DNA from: Chitinophagales bacterium
GTDB lineage: Bacteria; Bacteroidota; Bacteroidia; Chitinophagales; Chitinophagaceae
Length of the DNA stretch: 64,000 nucleotides
Assembly: GCA_017303395.1 (NCBI GenBank)
Contig: JAFLBN010000002.1
Coordinates: 62,001 to 126,000 of the forward strand
Direction of reading: 5' to 3'
In this document: one piece after another, positions 41,686-50,734 of the stretch
Layout: each line of letters opens with the position of its first letter
Numbering within the stretch: position 1 is the stretch's first letter
Notes under the pieces: generated by a model
What the model saw: only the letters and a program-made list of their open reading frames with translations
Told to the model about the DNA's origin: nothing
Databases searched by the model: none
Position numbers and translations under genes: made by a program

Positions 41686-44040
41686 ATGCGTAAACTTGTA
41701 TTATTCACGGCGATTCTGGCATCATTTGTTGTCAATGCAGTAGCCCAAACTTTTTATCCTGTAACACATACTACTGGTACACAAACAGTAAGTGGTGTTG
41801 CGGTTACTGTTACTAACAGTGCTGGTAGAACTAATTTCACACCACAGTATTCTTGTACTGCAGGGCCATATTATATTGGCGTTACTCAACCTGGTGGATA
41901 TGTTCACAGTTTTTCTCCTGGTGTTACACACATACGTTTAAGCGTTACCGACTTTCAGGCGGAAGATACATTACGCGTAAACGTAAACGGCTCTTCGTTT
42001 CCAATAACCACTGCGATGTTAGGCGACCTTACAACTTGTCCTGACCCGGGAGGCCCTGCTAACAACATGACAACAGTTAATGGATTGGTTGCAAATGCTT
42101 TAGGTGGCTCTGCAAAAAGAGATGTAACTGTTACTTTCTCAACAAGTCCTGGTTTTATTAATAATATAGAAGTATTACATGACCGCATAAACGATGGTAC
42201 AGGTGGAGGCCCTACTGCTAATGGTCTTATTTATTCCGTTGAGTTTGCATTAGATACTTGCTTGCAGAAATTTGAAGCATGGACTACTGATACGGTACAA
42301 TGTAGGACAAGAGATTTGCATCTTTTCGCAACTAACTTCCCTAATACTACTTATTCTTGGACTGCACCGGGTTCTCCTGTATGGGTTCCATCTAATACTG
42401 TTTACGATCCTGTTGTGAAATCATTGCCACTTACTACTGCAGATGGTAACTATATAGTAACAGCTACACGTGGTGCATGTATTTACAAAGACACTGTTGT
42501 TGTATCAGTAAAACAAACACCAGGTACACCACTCAACCCGATTACATACAGAGGTCCTAAATGTGCCGGTGATAAAGATACCGTACAGTTCGTATCTAAC
42601 CTGACAGCGGGTGGTACTACGTACATCATCAAACCAAGTGGTCAGGTTGTTACTTGTAATATCCCTCCACTTTTGAACTTTATAGAATTGCCTAACATAC
42701 AAATTGCAGATGCCGGTACATATAAAGGTTTCTCAAAAAGTACGGAAGGTTGTTATACAGATACATTCTCTGTAGTAGTATCTCTTAGCCCGCAGGCACA
42801 GGCAGATTTCAGTTACAATGCAATATTAGGTTGCGATGCCGATACGGTGAAGTTTACAGATCAGTCGAATGGTATTAATATATGGAACTGGAATTTTGGT
42901 GATGGCGGTACTAGCAATATCGATAACCCTACACATACATATCCTGCAAGCTCTGGTACTTACAACGTCAAGCTTGTAGTGAGCAATGGTACTTGTGCAG
43001 ATAGTGTTACTAAACAAATTGTATTGAATCACCCGTTAGTGGCAGATTTTGATATGAGTGTTGATAGTATATGTCAAGGTAAGCTGGTTACATTCACCAA
43101 CAACTCATCAGCAACGCCTGCAACACTTCCTACCTATTTCTGGGATTTTAAAGATGGTAATACTTCAGATCAGTACAATGTAACACATACATTCCTGAAC
43201 TATGGTGTATATAATATTGAAATGACAATAACAGACTATCTGGGTTGTAAAAAGACTGCTACCAAAACATTGGTTGTAGACTCGCTGGGTAGTGCAAACT
43301 TCTTGTCAGACTCTGTTATCTGTGCTGGTGAAAGTATCAAGTTCCTGGGTGACTATTCTACTATCGGTGGTACGTACGCTGAGTGGAACTTTGGTGATGG
43401 TCACGTTATTAAAGATAAGTTTACAATTGAGCACGCTTACGATAACCCTGGTACATACTTAGTACAATTGACAGCGAACTATCGTATTTGTCCTGATACT
43501 ACTTACGATCAGAATGTATATGTTAAACCATATCCTACTATCGATCTTGGTAAAGATACCAGCCTGTGTCCTGATGGAAATCCATTTATCATCAAAGACA
43601 TGATAAATGCAAGCACTGCAGGTGTTAGATGGCATTGGAATACCGAAACAAAAGACACCGGTTCTTACATCAATGTACACCATCCTGGTAAGTATGCTGT
43701 TACTGTAGATTTAGACGGTTGTTCTGCAACAGATACTATTGAGGTTAAAAAGAATTGTTACATAGACATCCCGAATGTGTTTACGCCAAACGGTGACGGA
43801 TATAACGATTACTTCTTACCGCGTCAGTTGTTGTCTCGCAGCGTTACTAAGTTCAGTATGACTATCTTCAACCGTTGGGGCGAAGTAATATTCGAAACTA
43901 ACAGCATCAATGGCCGTGGTTGGGATGGTAAAGTAAATGATAAAGAACAACCAACAGGTGTTTACGTTTATATGATAAAAGCTACATTCGCAAACGGATA
44001 TAGCGAGAACTATCAAGGCAACGTTACACTGTTGCGATAA
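41686..44040 (+). CDS. Large secreted PKD-domain protein with gliding-type C-terminal domain
   Basis: 784 residues. A signal peptide (MRKLVLFTAILASFVVNAVAQ) is followed by a beta-rich N-terminal domain with few charged residues, Ig-like segments, and three PKD-like domains from about residue 370 (WNWNFGDGGTS, YFWDFKDGNTS, AEWNFGDGHVI). The last 90 residues carry VFTPNGDGYNDYFLP and FNRWGEVIFE, the type B T9SS sorting domain. It is probably a surface adhesin-like protein, comparable with the gene at 850-3009. A terminator follows at 44063. Confidence 0.88.
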   Translation: MRKLVLFTAILASFVVNAVAQTFYPVTHTTGTQTVSGVAVTVTNSAGRTNFTPQYSCTAGPYYIGVTQPGGYVHSFSPGVTHIRLSVTDFQAEDTLRVNVNGSSFPITTAMLGDLTTCPDPGGPANNMTTVNGLVANALGGSAKRDVTVTFSTSPGFINNIEVLHDRINDGTGGGPTANGLIYSVEFALDTCLQKFEAWTTDTVQCRTRDLHLFATNFPNTTYSWTAPGSPVWVPSNTVYDPVVKSLPLTTADGNYIVTATRGACIYKDTVVVSVKQTPGTPLNPITYRGPKCAGDKDTVQFVSNLTAGGTTYIIKPSGQVVTCNIPPLLNFIELPNIQIADAGTYKGFSKSTEGCYTDTFSVVVSLSPQAQADFSYNAILGCDADTVKFTDQSNGINIWNWNFGDGGTSNIDNPTHTYPASSGTYNVKLVVSNGTCADSVTKQIVLNHPLVADFDMSVDSICQGKLVTFTNNSSATPATLPTYFWDFKDGNTSDQYNVTHTFLNYGVYNIEMTITDYLGCKKTATKTLVVDSLGSANFLSDSVICAGESIKFLGDYSTIGGTYAEWNFGDGHVIKDKFTIEHAYDNPGTYLVQLTANYRICPDTTYDQNVYVKPYPTIDLGKDTSLCPDGNPFIIKDMINASTAGVRWHWNTETKDTGSYINVHHPGKYAVTVDLDGCSATDTIEVKKNCYIDIPNVFTPNGDGYNDYFLPRQLLSRSVTKFSMTIFNRWGEVIFETNSINGRGWDGKVNDKEQPTGVYVYMIKATFANGYSENYQGNVTLLR

Positions 44041-44062
44041 AAAATAAAATACAGGTATTTAG

Positions 44063-44088
44063 AAAAGGCAATCTTCGGGTTGCCTTTT
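44063..44088 (+). terminator. Terminator of the PKD-domain gene
   Basis: AAAAGGCAA (44063-44071) pairs with 44080-44088 across an 8-nt loop and runs into seven T residues. Confidence 0.85.
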
Positions 44089-44123
44089 TTTATGCTTCTA
44101 TCAGAAACCATCGGGCATAAAAA

Positions 44124-44146
44124 AACGCCGGAGATTATCCGACGTT
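44124..44146 (-). terminator. Terminator of trxB
   Basis: AACGCCGGA (44124-44132) pairs with 44138-44146 with one mismatch. On the minus strand it runs into a stretch of T residues. Confidence 0.75.
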
Positions 44147-44169
44147 CTTATATTATGAGAGTTAACTAA

Positions 44170-45108
44170 TTAGTGTTCCAGTGCACCGAGGAAGCGTTCC
44201 GCATCTAATGCTGCCATACAACCACTGCCGGCTGCTGTTACAGCCTGACGATAGATTTTATCCTGTACATCACCACAAGCAAATACACCTTCTATATTGG
44301 TCTTAGAAGAGCCTGGTTGAGTAATCAGATAACCTGCTTCATCCATATCCAACATACCGTTAAACAATGATGAGTTTGGCTGGTGGCCAATAGCTACGAA
44401 GAATGCTTTTACGGGAATAATGCTTTCCTCATTTGTTTTATTGTTCAGCACTTTAATGCTGTCTACTTTGTTTTCGCCCAGTACTTCAAGCGTATCTGTA
44501 TTCCAATGCACTTTGATGTTTGCAGTCTTCAGTACACGCTCCTGCATTACTTTACTTGCACGCATTTCATCCCTGCGTATCAGCATATGCACGTTAGCGC
44601 ATATCTTAGATAAGTAAAGTGCTTCTTCACAAGCAGTATCACCTGCACCAACGATAGCCACATCCTGTCCTTTGAAGAAGAAGCCATCACATACTGCACA
44701 AGCAGATACACCATGGCCATTCAGACGCTGCTCTGAAGGCAGACCCAGCCATTTTGCGGAAGCGCCTGTAGCTATAATTAAAGCATCTGCTTCTATCCAT
44801 TTTTCTTCATCTATTTCTACTTTGAAAGGGCGTTGAGAAAGGTCTACTTTAGTAGCCAAACCCCAACGGATATCAGCACCCATACGCTGAGCTTGTTTTT
44901 CAAAGTCAACCATCATCTGAGGGCCCATAATTCCTTCAGGATAACCAGGGTAATTTTCAACTTCTGTAGTAATAGTAAGCTGTCCACCCGGTTGCAAACC
45001 CTGATATAAAACAGGATTCAAACCTGCACGAGACGCATAAATAGCTGCGGTATATCCCGCAGGGCCTGAACCGATAATCAGGCAATGTACTTTTTCTGTT
45101 TCAGCCAT
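44170..45108 (-). CDS. trxB: Thioredoxin-disulfide reductase
   Basis: 312 residues from MAETEKVHCLIIGSGPAG; a 17-codon upstream extension is spurious. FAD-binding GSGPAG (about 13-18), the redox-active CAVC at 137-140, the NADPH-binding VGAGDTACEEALYL and the C-terminal VFACGDVQDKIYRQAVTAAGSG complete the low-molecular-weight TrxR set. It reduces thioredoxin with NADPH in the cytoplasm. Upstream on the minus strand, CATCTTTG differs from the -7 consensus by one base. Confidence 0.96.
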   Translation of the reverse strand: MAETEKVHCLIIGSGPAGYTAAIYASRAGLNPVLYQGLQPGGQLTITTEVENYPGYPEGIMGPQMMVDFEKQAQRMGADIRWGLATKVDLSQRPFKVEIDEEKWIEADALIIATGASAKWLGLPSEQRLNGHGVSACAVCDGFFFKGQDVAIVGAGDTACEEALYLSKICANVHMLIRRDEMRASKVMQERVLKTANIKVHWNTDTLEVLGENKVDSIKVLNNKTNEESIIPVKAFFVAIGHQPNSSLFNGMLDMDEAGYLITQPGSSKTNIEGVFACGDVQDKIYRQAVTAAGSGCMAALDAERFLGALEH

Positions 45109-45177
45109 TTTAATAAATTCACTTTTGAGAGTGCATGCAAAGATGTAAAAAAAATGCAAGCCGCAATGTAATAAATG

Positions 45178-46101
45178 TTACTCTAAGACTAAGGTTTTGT
45201 AAACAGAACCATAACCTGCCCATATACCCAATGCACCATTACTTACATTACTTTTTACCTGTATAGGTGTAGAAAACGGATTGCCAAGCGTACCCAAAGA
45301 ATACTCATATGTACTCCAGAAGGTATAGGTAGCTTTATCTATAGCACTCCATTTCAGGGTAACGGTATCACCAGGATAGCCAACACCTGTAGAGTCTCTT
45401 TTAAACTCTGCCGAACGAGGTTCTCCTAATGACAATGTTGTTTCAAAATAGATACCGTTTATAATTTCATCGGGATATACTGAATTAAGACCCGGATAAT
45501 AAGGCTCGCTATTGCGCTTGGTAAAATAGCGTACAAAGTTGCCTGCAGTATCAGGTTCCTTAAAGTATATCCTTATTTGTCTTGCAATCGGGTTTTTCTC
45601 TTTGTCAAAAGGAGGATCGGGCTGTACTGTTTTTACAGAGTCAATTACTGTCGGGTTAGGTATTTTTGTATATGACTCATATACTTTACCTCCTGTTTCA
45701 ATGGTAAGTTTGTAGATTTTACCAATCTCACCAATGAAAAATCCTTTACTTGTATCTATAGTATAGAAGAAAAACTTGTTGCCTGAGCTACCAGTATCAA
45801 GTGCATACTCTTTCAGTTCTACAACATTAACCCCATCAGACACGGTTACTTTGGCATCGTGTACAAAGCTGTTTTGTAGTGTATTTAAATTGATGGTAGA
45901 GAAATATCCGATAGACTTAGTCAGAAAAACATAAGGAGGTAAATTATTTTCAATTGCTCCTTCTACTACCAAACTGGGATCACCTGTTTTCAGGTTTATC
46001 TTCACTTCCTTTTCGCAAGATACAAGAGACATTACGAGTAAAAAAACAACAGCAATACCGGCTGATAACCTGATATTGCTGCGCTTGAATATTGTAGGCA
46101 T
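45178..46101 (-). CDS. DUF4249-family lipoprotein
   Basis: 307 residues. The N-terminal hydrophobic segment ends in a lipobox (SLVSC). The mature part opens KEVKINLKTGDPSLVVEGAIENNLPPYVFLTKS, the recognisable start of DUF4249. The remainder is beta-rich, with IYKLTIETGGKVYESYTKIP and an IRIYFKEPDTAGNFVRYF segment. In many Bacteroidota such genes accompany TonB-dependent receptors; none is adjacent here. It is probably an outer-membrane lipoprotein of unknown role. Confidence 0.85.
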   Translation of the reverse strand: MPTIFKRSNIRLSAGIAVVFLLVMSLVSCEKEVKINLKTGDPSLVVEGAIENNLPPYVFLTKSIGYFSTINLNTLQNSFVHDAKVTVSDGVNVVELKEYALDTGSSGNKFFFYTIDTSKGFFIGEIGKIYKLTIETGGKVYESYTKIPNPTVIDSVKTVQPDPPFDKEKNPIARQIRIYFKEPDTAGNFVRYFTKRNSEPYYPGLNSVYPDEIINGIYFETTLSLGEPRSAEFKRDSTGVGYPGDTVTLKWSAIDKATYTFWSTYEYSLGTLGNPFSTPIQVKSNVSNGALGIWAGYGSVYKTLVLE

Positions 46102-46148
46102 ATAATGCTTGTTATTTAAATGGTATAACGTTTTGGGTATGTGTTTGT

Positions 46149-46913
46149 TTAGTTGCTGATAATGTATCTGCCATCAGCACTGTACATTACCGGTTGTATT
46201 TTCCTGAAGCGTTCAAAATAGTCGTAGCCTGATTTCAGATTTATCCAGAACTCTTGCTTGCTAGTATCTGTAGCATACGTTCTGCCAAGAAAGTTCAGAC
46301 CAACCTGATTGAAGCGTGTAGGGTAGATGTGGACAGGAATATATGTTTGTCCGTTCAGCTTTGCATTAAGGCAAAGGGTGTAAATTTCCTGAATACCGGC
46401 ATCTGTCATAGGCATACAACCTACGGTAACACAGCCACCATGTATGTAAATATCACCTCCGGGCTTTTTCTTGTCTCCCAGCAACATATCCGAATAGTTT
46501 GGATAGTTTATCAGCAATGACAAATGGAAGTCGCTCTTGGGGTTGAAGTCTTCAATGAAGTAATAACCCTCAGGTACTTGTCTGTCACCCTCATAACGTT
46601 TAGGGCCCAATATGCCTGATAATGCGCAAATACGGTATAGTTTTACCAGCTTGTATTTATCGTCAGGATTATCTCTGGCCCACAATTCCATTTCGTTTTG
46701 CGACTTGAATGTGCGGATATAAATATCAGAAGGTGGGTATTTCAAACCCTTATCCTGAAACATTTTCTGCAACGTATCATTGTACTTTATCCAAGCCTGA
46801 GATACCCTGTTGAATGATAACTGGAAATTTCGAAACGCCATCACATCGTCCTGTGCTTTGGCAGCTACAGACAACCCCGCTAACAATAAACTGAACGCCA
46901 GTTTTTTAACCAT
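46149..46913 (-). CDS. L,D-transpeptidase family protein (YkuD, YafK-like)
   Basis: 254 residues with a signal peptide (MVKKLAFSLLLAGLSVAAKA). The catalytic motif is intact: YIHGGCVTVGCMPM at about residue 155 has the His and nucleophile Cys of the YkuD fold. FHLSLLINYPNYSD precedes it as in the YafK/ErfK-like branch. It acts in the periplasm on peptidoglycan peptides or on lipoprotein attachment. It lies between hppD and the DUF4249 gene on the same strand, each separated by about 50-130 bp. Confidence 0.9.
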   Translation of the reverse strand: MVKKLAFSLLLAGLSVAAKAQDDVMAFRNFQLSFNRVSQAWIKYNDTLQKMFQDKGLKYPPSDIYIRTFKSQNEMELWARDNPDDKYKLVKLYRICALSGILGPKRYEGDRQVPEGYYFIEDFNPKSDFHLSLLINYPNYSDMLLGDKKKPGGDIYIHGGCVTVGCMPMTDAGIQEIYTLCLNAKLNGQTYIPVHIYPTRFNQVGLNFLGRTYATDTSKQEFWINLKSGYDYFERFRKIQPVMYSADGRYIISN

Positions 46914-46999
46914 TACTTTAATCTGCTTTCTGGGTTAGTAAAAAGCCATGTAAAGATAAGGCTTCTATACCAAAAGGATTTCATAAAAAAGCACTAAAA

Positions 47000-47017
47000 A
47001 AGGGGCAATAGCCCCTT
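47000..47017 (-). terminator. Terminator of the hmgA-hppD unit
   Basis: AAGGGGC (47000-47006) pairs with 47011-47017 across AATA. On the minus strand the hairpin is followed by a T-rich run. Confidence 0.75.
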
Positions 47018-47045
47018 AGTATCAATGAAATCTATAGTTTGATTC

Positions 47046-48173
47046 TTACAGATTACCTCTTTTCTCCTGTTCTCTTTCAATAGATTCAAACAGTGCTTTG
47101 AAGTTGCCCGCACCGAAGCTCTTGGCACCTTTACGCTGAATGATTTCGAAGAACATGGTAGGACGATCTTCTACAGGTTTGGTAAATATCTGCAACAGAT
47201 AACCTTCCTCATCACGGTCTACCAGTATTTTCAGTTCTTGCAGCGGAGCAATATCCTCGTCAATTTTACCTACACGGGCAAACAGCTCTTCGTAATAAGC
47301 ATCCGGTGTATCAAGGAATTCTACACCACGTGCACGCAGCTCGCGTACAGTTTTGATGATATCGTTGGTTGCTACAGCTATGTGTTGCACACCTTCACCT
47401 TCGTAGAAGTCGAGGTATTCTTCAATCTGTGATTTCTTCTTGCCCTCAGCTGGTTCGTTGATTGGGAATTTCACATACCCATTACCATTACTCATTACCT
47501 TGCTCATCAGGGCAGAGTATTCGGTATTGATTTGCTTATCGTCAAACGTCAGGATATTAGCAAAGCCCATTACATCTTCATACCATTGAACGGTTTCGTT
47601 CATACGGTTCCAACCCACATTACCAACGCAGTGGTCAACATACAGCAAACCTGTTTCCGTAGGATTGTAAGTAGATGATTGTGGCTGATACCCTGGCATA
47701 AATACACCCTTGTAGTTCTTACGTTCTACAAACATGTGAACTGTTTCGCCATAAGTATAGATGCCCGATGTTACTACTTCGCCATGTTCATCTTTCATGG
47801 TTATCGGCTCCTGATAAGACTTTGCACCGCGCTTAATTGTTTCTACATATGCACTCTTTGCATCATCTACCCACAAAGCCAGTATTTTAACACCATCACC
47901 ATGTTTCTTAACGTGCTCAGAAATTGGGTGGTTTGAATTTAATGCCGTTGTCAGTACAAGGCGGATTTTACCTTGTTGCAATACATAAGATGCCCTGTCA
48001 CGAACACCTGTTTCAGGACCTGCGTACGCTACTGTCTGAAAACCGAAAGCTGTTTTGTAGTAGTGTGCAGATTGCTTTGCATTACCTACATACAGTTCCA
48101 GATAGTCTGTGCCATTGATTGGCAGAAAATCTTGTGCTGCTGCCATTTTCTGGCTCACTGTCATTGGTTCCAT
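47046..48173 (-). CDS. hppD: 4-hydroxyphenylpyruvate dioxygenase
   Basis: 375 residues, normal length. It converts 4-hydroxyphenylpyruvate to homogentisate in tyrosine breakdown. Two vicinal-oxygen-chelate halves are present; the C-terminal half carries the iron ligands in YVDHCVGNVGW (His), EGVQHIAVAT (His) and TMFFEIIQR (Glu), and the terminal GAKSFGAGNFKALFESIEREQ helix is characteristic. It lies 38 bp downstream of hmgA on the same strand, which catalyses the next step. Confidence 0.96.
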   Translation of the reverse strand: MEPMTVSQKMAAAQDFLPINGTDYLELYVGNAKQSAHYYKTAFGFQTVAYAGPETGVRDRASYVLQQGKIRLVLTTALNSNHPISEHVKKHGDGVKILALWVDDAKSAYVETIKRGAKSYQEPITMKDEHGEVVTSGIYTYGETVHMFVERKNYKGVFMPGYQPQSSTYNPTETGLLYVDHCVGNVGWNRMNETVQWYEDVMGFANILTFDDKQINTEYSALMSKVMSNGNGYVKFPINEPAEGKKKSQIEEYLDFYEGEGVQHIAVATNDIIKTVRELRARGVEFLDTPDAYYEELFARVGKIDEDIAPLQELKILVDRDEEGYLLQIFTKPVEDRPTMFFEIIQRKGAKSFGAGNFKALFESIEREQEKRGNL

Positions 48174-48211
48174 ATAATGCTTTTTTGTTGTTTTTTTGTT
48201 AGATATATTTA

Positions 48212-49369
48212 TTACTCGGCCCAGCTCATGATGTAGCCTTCGTCCTCTATATTTTGTGCATCCACAGTCATTTTCAGCGGGTGGAAAGTATCGACCATTA
48301 CTGCCAGTTCCTGTGTTTCTTTCTTACCTATGCTCTTTTCTACAGCACCGGGATGCGGACCGTGAGGTATACCTGCAGGGTGCAGTGTTATCATACCACG
48401 CGTTACATGTTTACGGCTCATAAAGTCACCATCTACATAGTACAATACTTCATCACTATCTATATTGCTGTGATTGTATGGAGCAGGAATAGCTTCCGGA
48501 TGGTAATCGTACAGACGCGGACAGAACGAGCATATTACGAAGTTGTGCGCATCAAATGTCTGGTGTACCGGTGGTGGTTGGTGAACACGACCTGTTATCG
48601 GTTCAAAGTCGTGGATGCTCAATGCATATGGATACTCACAACCATCCCAACCTACAACGTCAAACGGATGGTTGGCGTATGTAATAGGGTAGAGCAGTCC
48701 TTTCTTCTTAGTCTGAATCAGGAACTCACCTTTCTGGTCTATTGTTTCCAGATTTTCAGGCTTGCGTACATCTCTCTCACAGAATGGTGCATGTTCCAGT
48801 AATTGACCGTATTTGCTCAGATAACGCTTAGGGAATGTAACAGGGCTGAATGACTCAACTATAAACAGACGGTTGTTCTCGTCATTGAACTCTATCTGAT
48901 AGATTGTACCACGTGGTACTACCAGATAGTCGCCATAGCTGAACGGAAGTTGACCATACTGTGTTTTCAGTGTCCCCGTACCTTCGTGTATAAAGATTAC
49001 TTCATCAGCATCTGCATTCTTAAAGAAATATTCTGTCAGGCTTTTAGTTGGTGCAGCAAGCGAAATCTGTACATCGCTGTTGAACAATACAATCTTTCTG
49101 CTTTTCAGATAGTCTGCATTGGGGCTCACTTTGAAGCCTTGAAAACTGCGGTGTTTCAGGATATTATCAGTAGATGCTTTTGGAGAAACATCTATCGGTT
49201 CTTCTGCCTTAATGATTTGTGTTGGCGGGTGTATGTGGTAGAGCAACGAATAATTAGAAGAGAATCCTTCTGTGCTGAATAGCTGCTCTGAATATAGCTT
49301 GCCGTCGGGCTGCCTGTACTGCGTATGACGCTTGTGCGGGATTTTGCCCAGTGAATAATAGTGTGCCAT
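48212..49369 (-). CDS. hmgA: Homogentisate 1,2-dioxygenase
   Basis: 385 residues. It opens the ring of homogentisate to maleylacetoacetate. The cupin core has EVIFIHEGTGTLKTQYG and YLVVPRGTIYQI, and the metal site and C-terminal signature HPAGIPHGPHPGA are intact. It is transcribed with hppD from an exact TAACTTTG promoter 25 nt upstream. The later enzymes of the pathway (maleylacetoacetate isomerase, fumarylacetoacetase) are not in this window. Confidence 0.93.
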   Translation of the reverse strand: MAHYYSLGKIPHKRHTQYRQPDGKLYSEQLFSTEGFSSNYSLLYHIHPPTQIIKAEEPIDVSPKASTDNILKHRSFQGFKVSPNADYLKSRKIVLFNSDVQISLAAPTKSLTEYFFKNADADEVIFIHEGTGTLKTQYGQLPFSYGDYLVVPRGTIYQIEFNDENNRLFIVESFSPVTFPKRYLSKYGQLLEHAPFCERDVRKPENLETIDQKGEFLIQTKKKGLLYPITYANHPFDVVGWDGCEYPYALSIHDFEPITGRVHQPPPVHQTFDAHNFVICSFCPRLYDYHPEAIPAPYNHSNIDSDEVLYYVDGDFMSRKHVTRGMITLHPAGIPHGPHPGAVEKSIGKKETQELAVMVDTFHPLKMTVDAQNIEDEGYIMSWAE

Positions 49370-49394
49370 TAAGTGAATAATGTGTTTGGAAGGG

Positions 49395-49402
49395 CAAAGT
49401 TA
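49395..49402 (-). promoter_or_regulatory. Promoter -7 element of hmgA-hppD
   Basis: TAACTTTG on the minus strand, an exact TAnnTTTG match, 25 nt upstream of the hmgA ATG. Just upstream an imperfect inverted repeat (TTGCC...GGCAA) could be an operator. Confidence 0.6.
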
Positions 49403-49621
49403 CAATATTGCCCGGCTTTGGCAATGGGATAGGCCTGCGACAGTCATAAATCCTGATGTTGGTAGGTATATACTATATCTATACAGACAATTTTATGACC
49501 CTAAGGCTGTATTATTCCGATTCGCCACAGAAAATAGCCCGTTCCCGTCAATCATTTTTTTCTTAAATGGTTCCAAATCAACTTTATACAAGTATCTGAT
49601 CACAAACTAAAACTACCTGTT

Positions 49622-50626
49622 ATGAAAAGAAGCGATTTTTTAAAAGGAATAGGCCTTGCAGGCGTTGGCAGCATGCTTCCGTTATCTAAAGTGGGGGCTG
49701 CAACTACAACAGTAAATAAAGCTACTGCCTGTACATTGATACCAAGCGAAACCGAAGGGCCATTTCCGCTCGACCTTACAGCAAACAGCACATATTTCAG
49801 ACAGGATTTGAGGGAAGACCGTACAGGTGTTACACTGCATGTGAAAATGAAAATTATAGGATCTCAAAACTGCCTTCCTATACAGAATGCACGTGTCAAT
49901 ATATGGAGCTGCGATAAAGACGGTGTTTATTCCGGTTATAACACAAGCAATAATCCCGGTTCTACTACAGCTACTTATCTGCGTGGCTACCAAATGACGG
50001 ATGCCAATGGCGAAGTGGAGTTTATAACCATATTCCCGGGTTGGTATACTGGGCGTATCTGTCATATACATTTTCAGATATATCTCAGCTCTATATACAA
50101 AGCCGTATCGCAAATGACTTTCCCTATTGCAGATAAAAATGCTATCTATGCTACAAACAGTAGTCTGTATACTAAAGGTGCAGACCCAATGACATTATCC
50201 AGCGATAACATATTCTCTGATGGATATTCATTGCAAATGGCAACGCTTACACAGAATACAGACGGTAGCTATACTAGCTATCTTGAAGTAACTGTTGAAG
50301 GCACAGGAACAACAGGCTTGATGAACTATGAGGGAGAGACTGGTGGTCAATTCAAAATGGGGCAAAACTTTCCTAATCCTCACAATGGCGTAACTACAAT
50401 ACCATTCACACTGAATGAAGCTTCGAATGTAAAATTCGACATCTTCGATTTATCTGCAAGGAAAGTAGCTGTAATAGATAAAGGAAGTATGGGAGTAGGA
50501 GAGCATAATGTAACAGTAGACTTGAGTGCATTAGGTGTGGCTTATGGTAACTATATCTATCAGATAGAAGTTGTAAATGAGAATGGTACTTTCCGCCAAT
50601 GCAAAATGATGACAGCACAGAAATAG
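49622..50626 (+). CDS. Secreted intradiol ring-cleavage dioxygenase with T9SS sorting domain
   Basis: 334 residues. A Tat-like or twin-hydrophobic leader (MKRSDFLKGIGLAGVGSM) precedes an intradiol dioxygenase domain at about 35-230. The non-haem iron ligands are in place: a Tyr in GVYSGY (103 or 106), and Tyr142, His148 and His150 in FPGWYTGRICHIH. Residues about 255-334 form a type A T9SS domain (NFPNPHNGVTTIPF, GNYIYQIEV). It would cleave a catechol-like ring outside the cell, but the substrate is not known. It is divergent from the tyrosine-catabolic genes. Confidence 0.88.
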   Translation: MKRSDFLKGIGLAGVGSMLPLSKVGAATTTVNKATACTLIPSETEGPFPLDLTANSTYFRQDLREDRTGVTLHVKMKIIGSQNCLPIQNARVNIWSCDKDGVYSGYNTSNNPGSTTATYLRGYQMTDANGEVEFITIFPGWYTGRICHIHFQIYLSSIYKAVSQMTFPIADKNAIYATNSSLYTKGADPMTLSSDNIFSDGYSLQMATLTQNTDGSYTSYLEVTVEGTGTTGLMNYEGETGGQFKMGQNFPNPHNGVTTIPFTLNEASNVKFDIFDLSARKVAVIDKGSMGVGEHNVTVDLSALGVAYGNYIYQIEVVNENGTFRQCKMMTAQK

Positions 50627-50734
50627 GCTTTCAGCGTATAGTTTTAATATGGGGTGTAGTGTGGAGCCACTTGGGAATATACAAGCCCGGTGGCTTCATC
50701 TTTCTTTAAAGGATATGGGTAATAACGAATTGGC

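Noticed and set aside
49380-49610. A 76-codon plus-strand frame between hmgA and the dioxygenase gene
   Set aside because: It runs through the hmgA promoter element, has no signal, domain or plausible ribosome binding site, and its composition is not protein-like.
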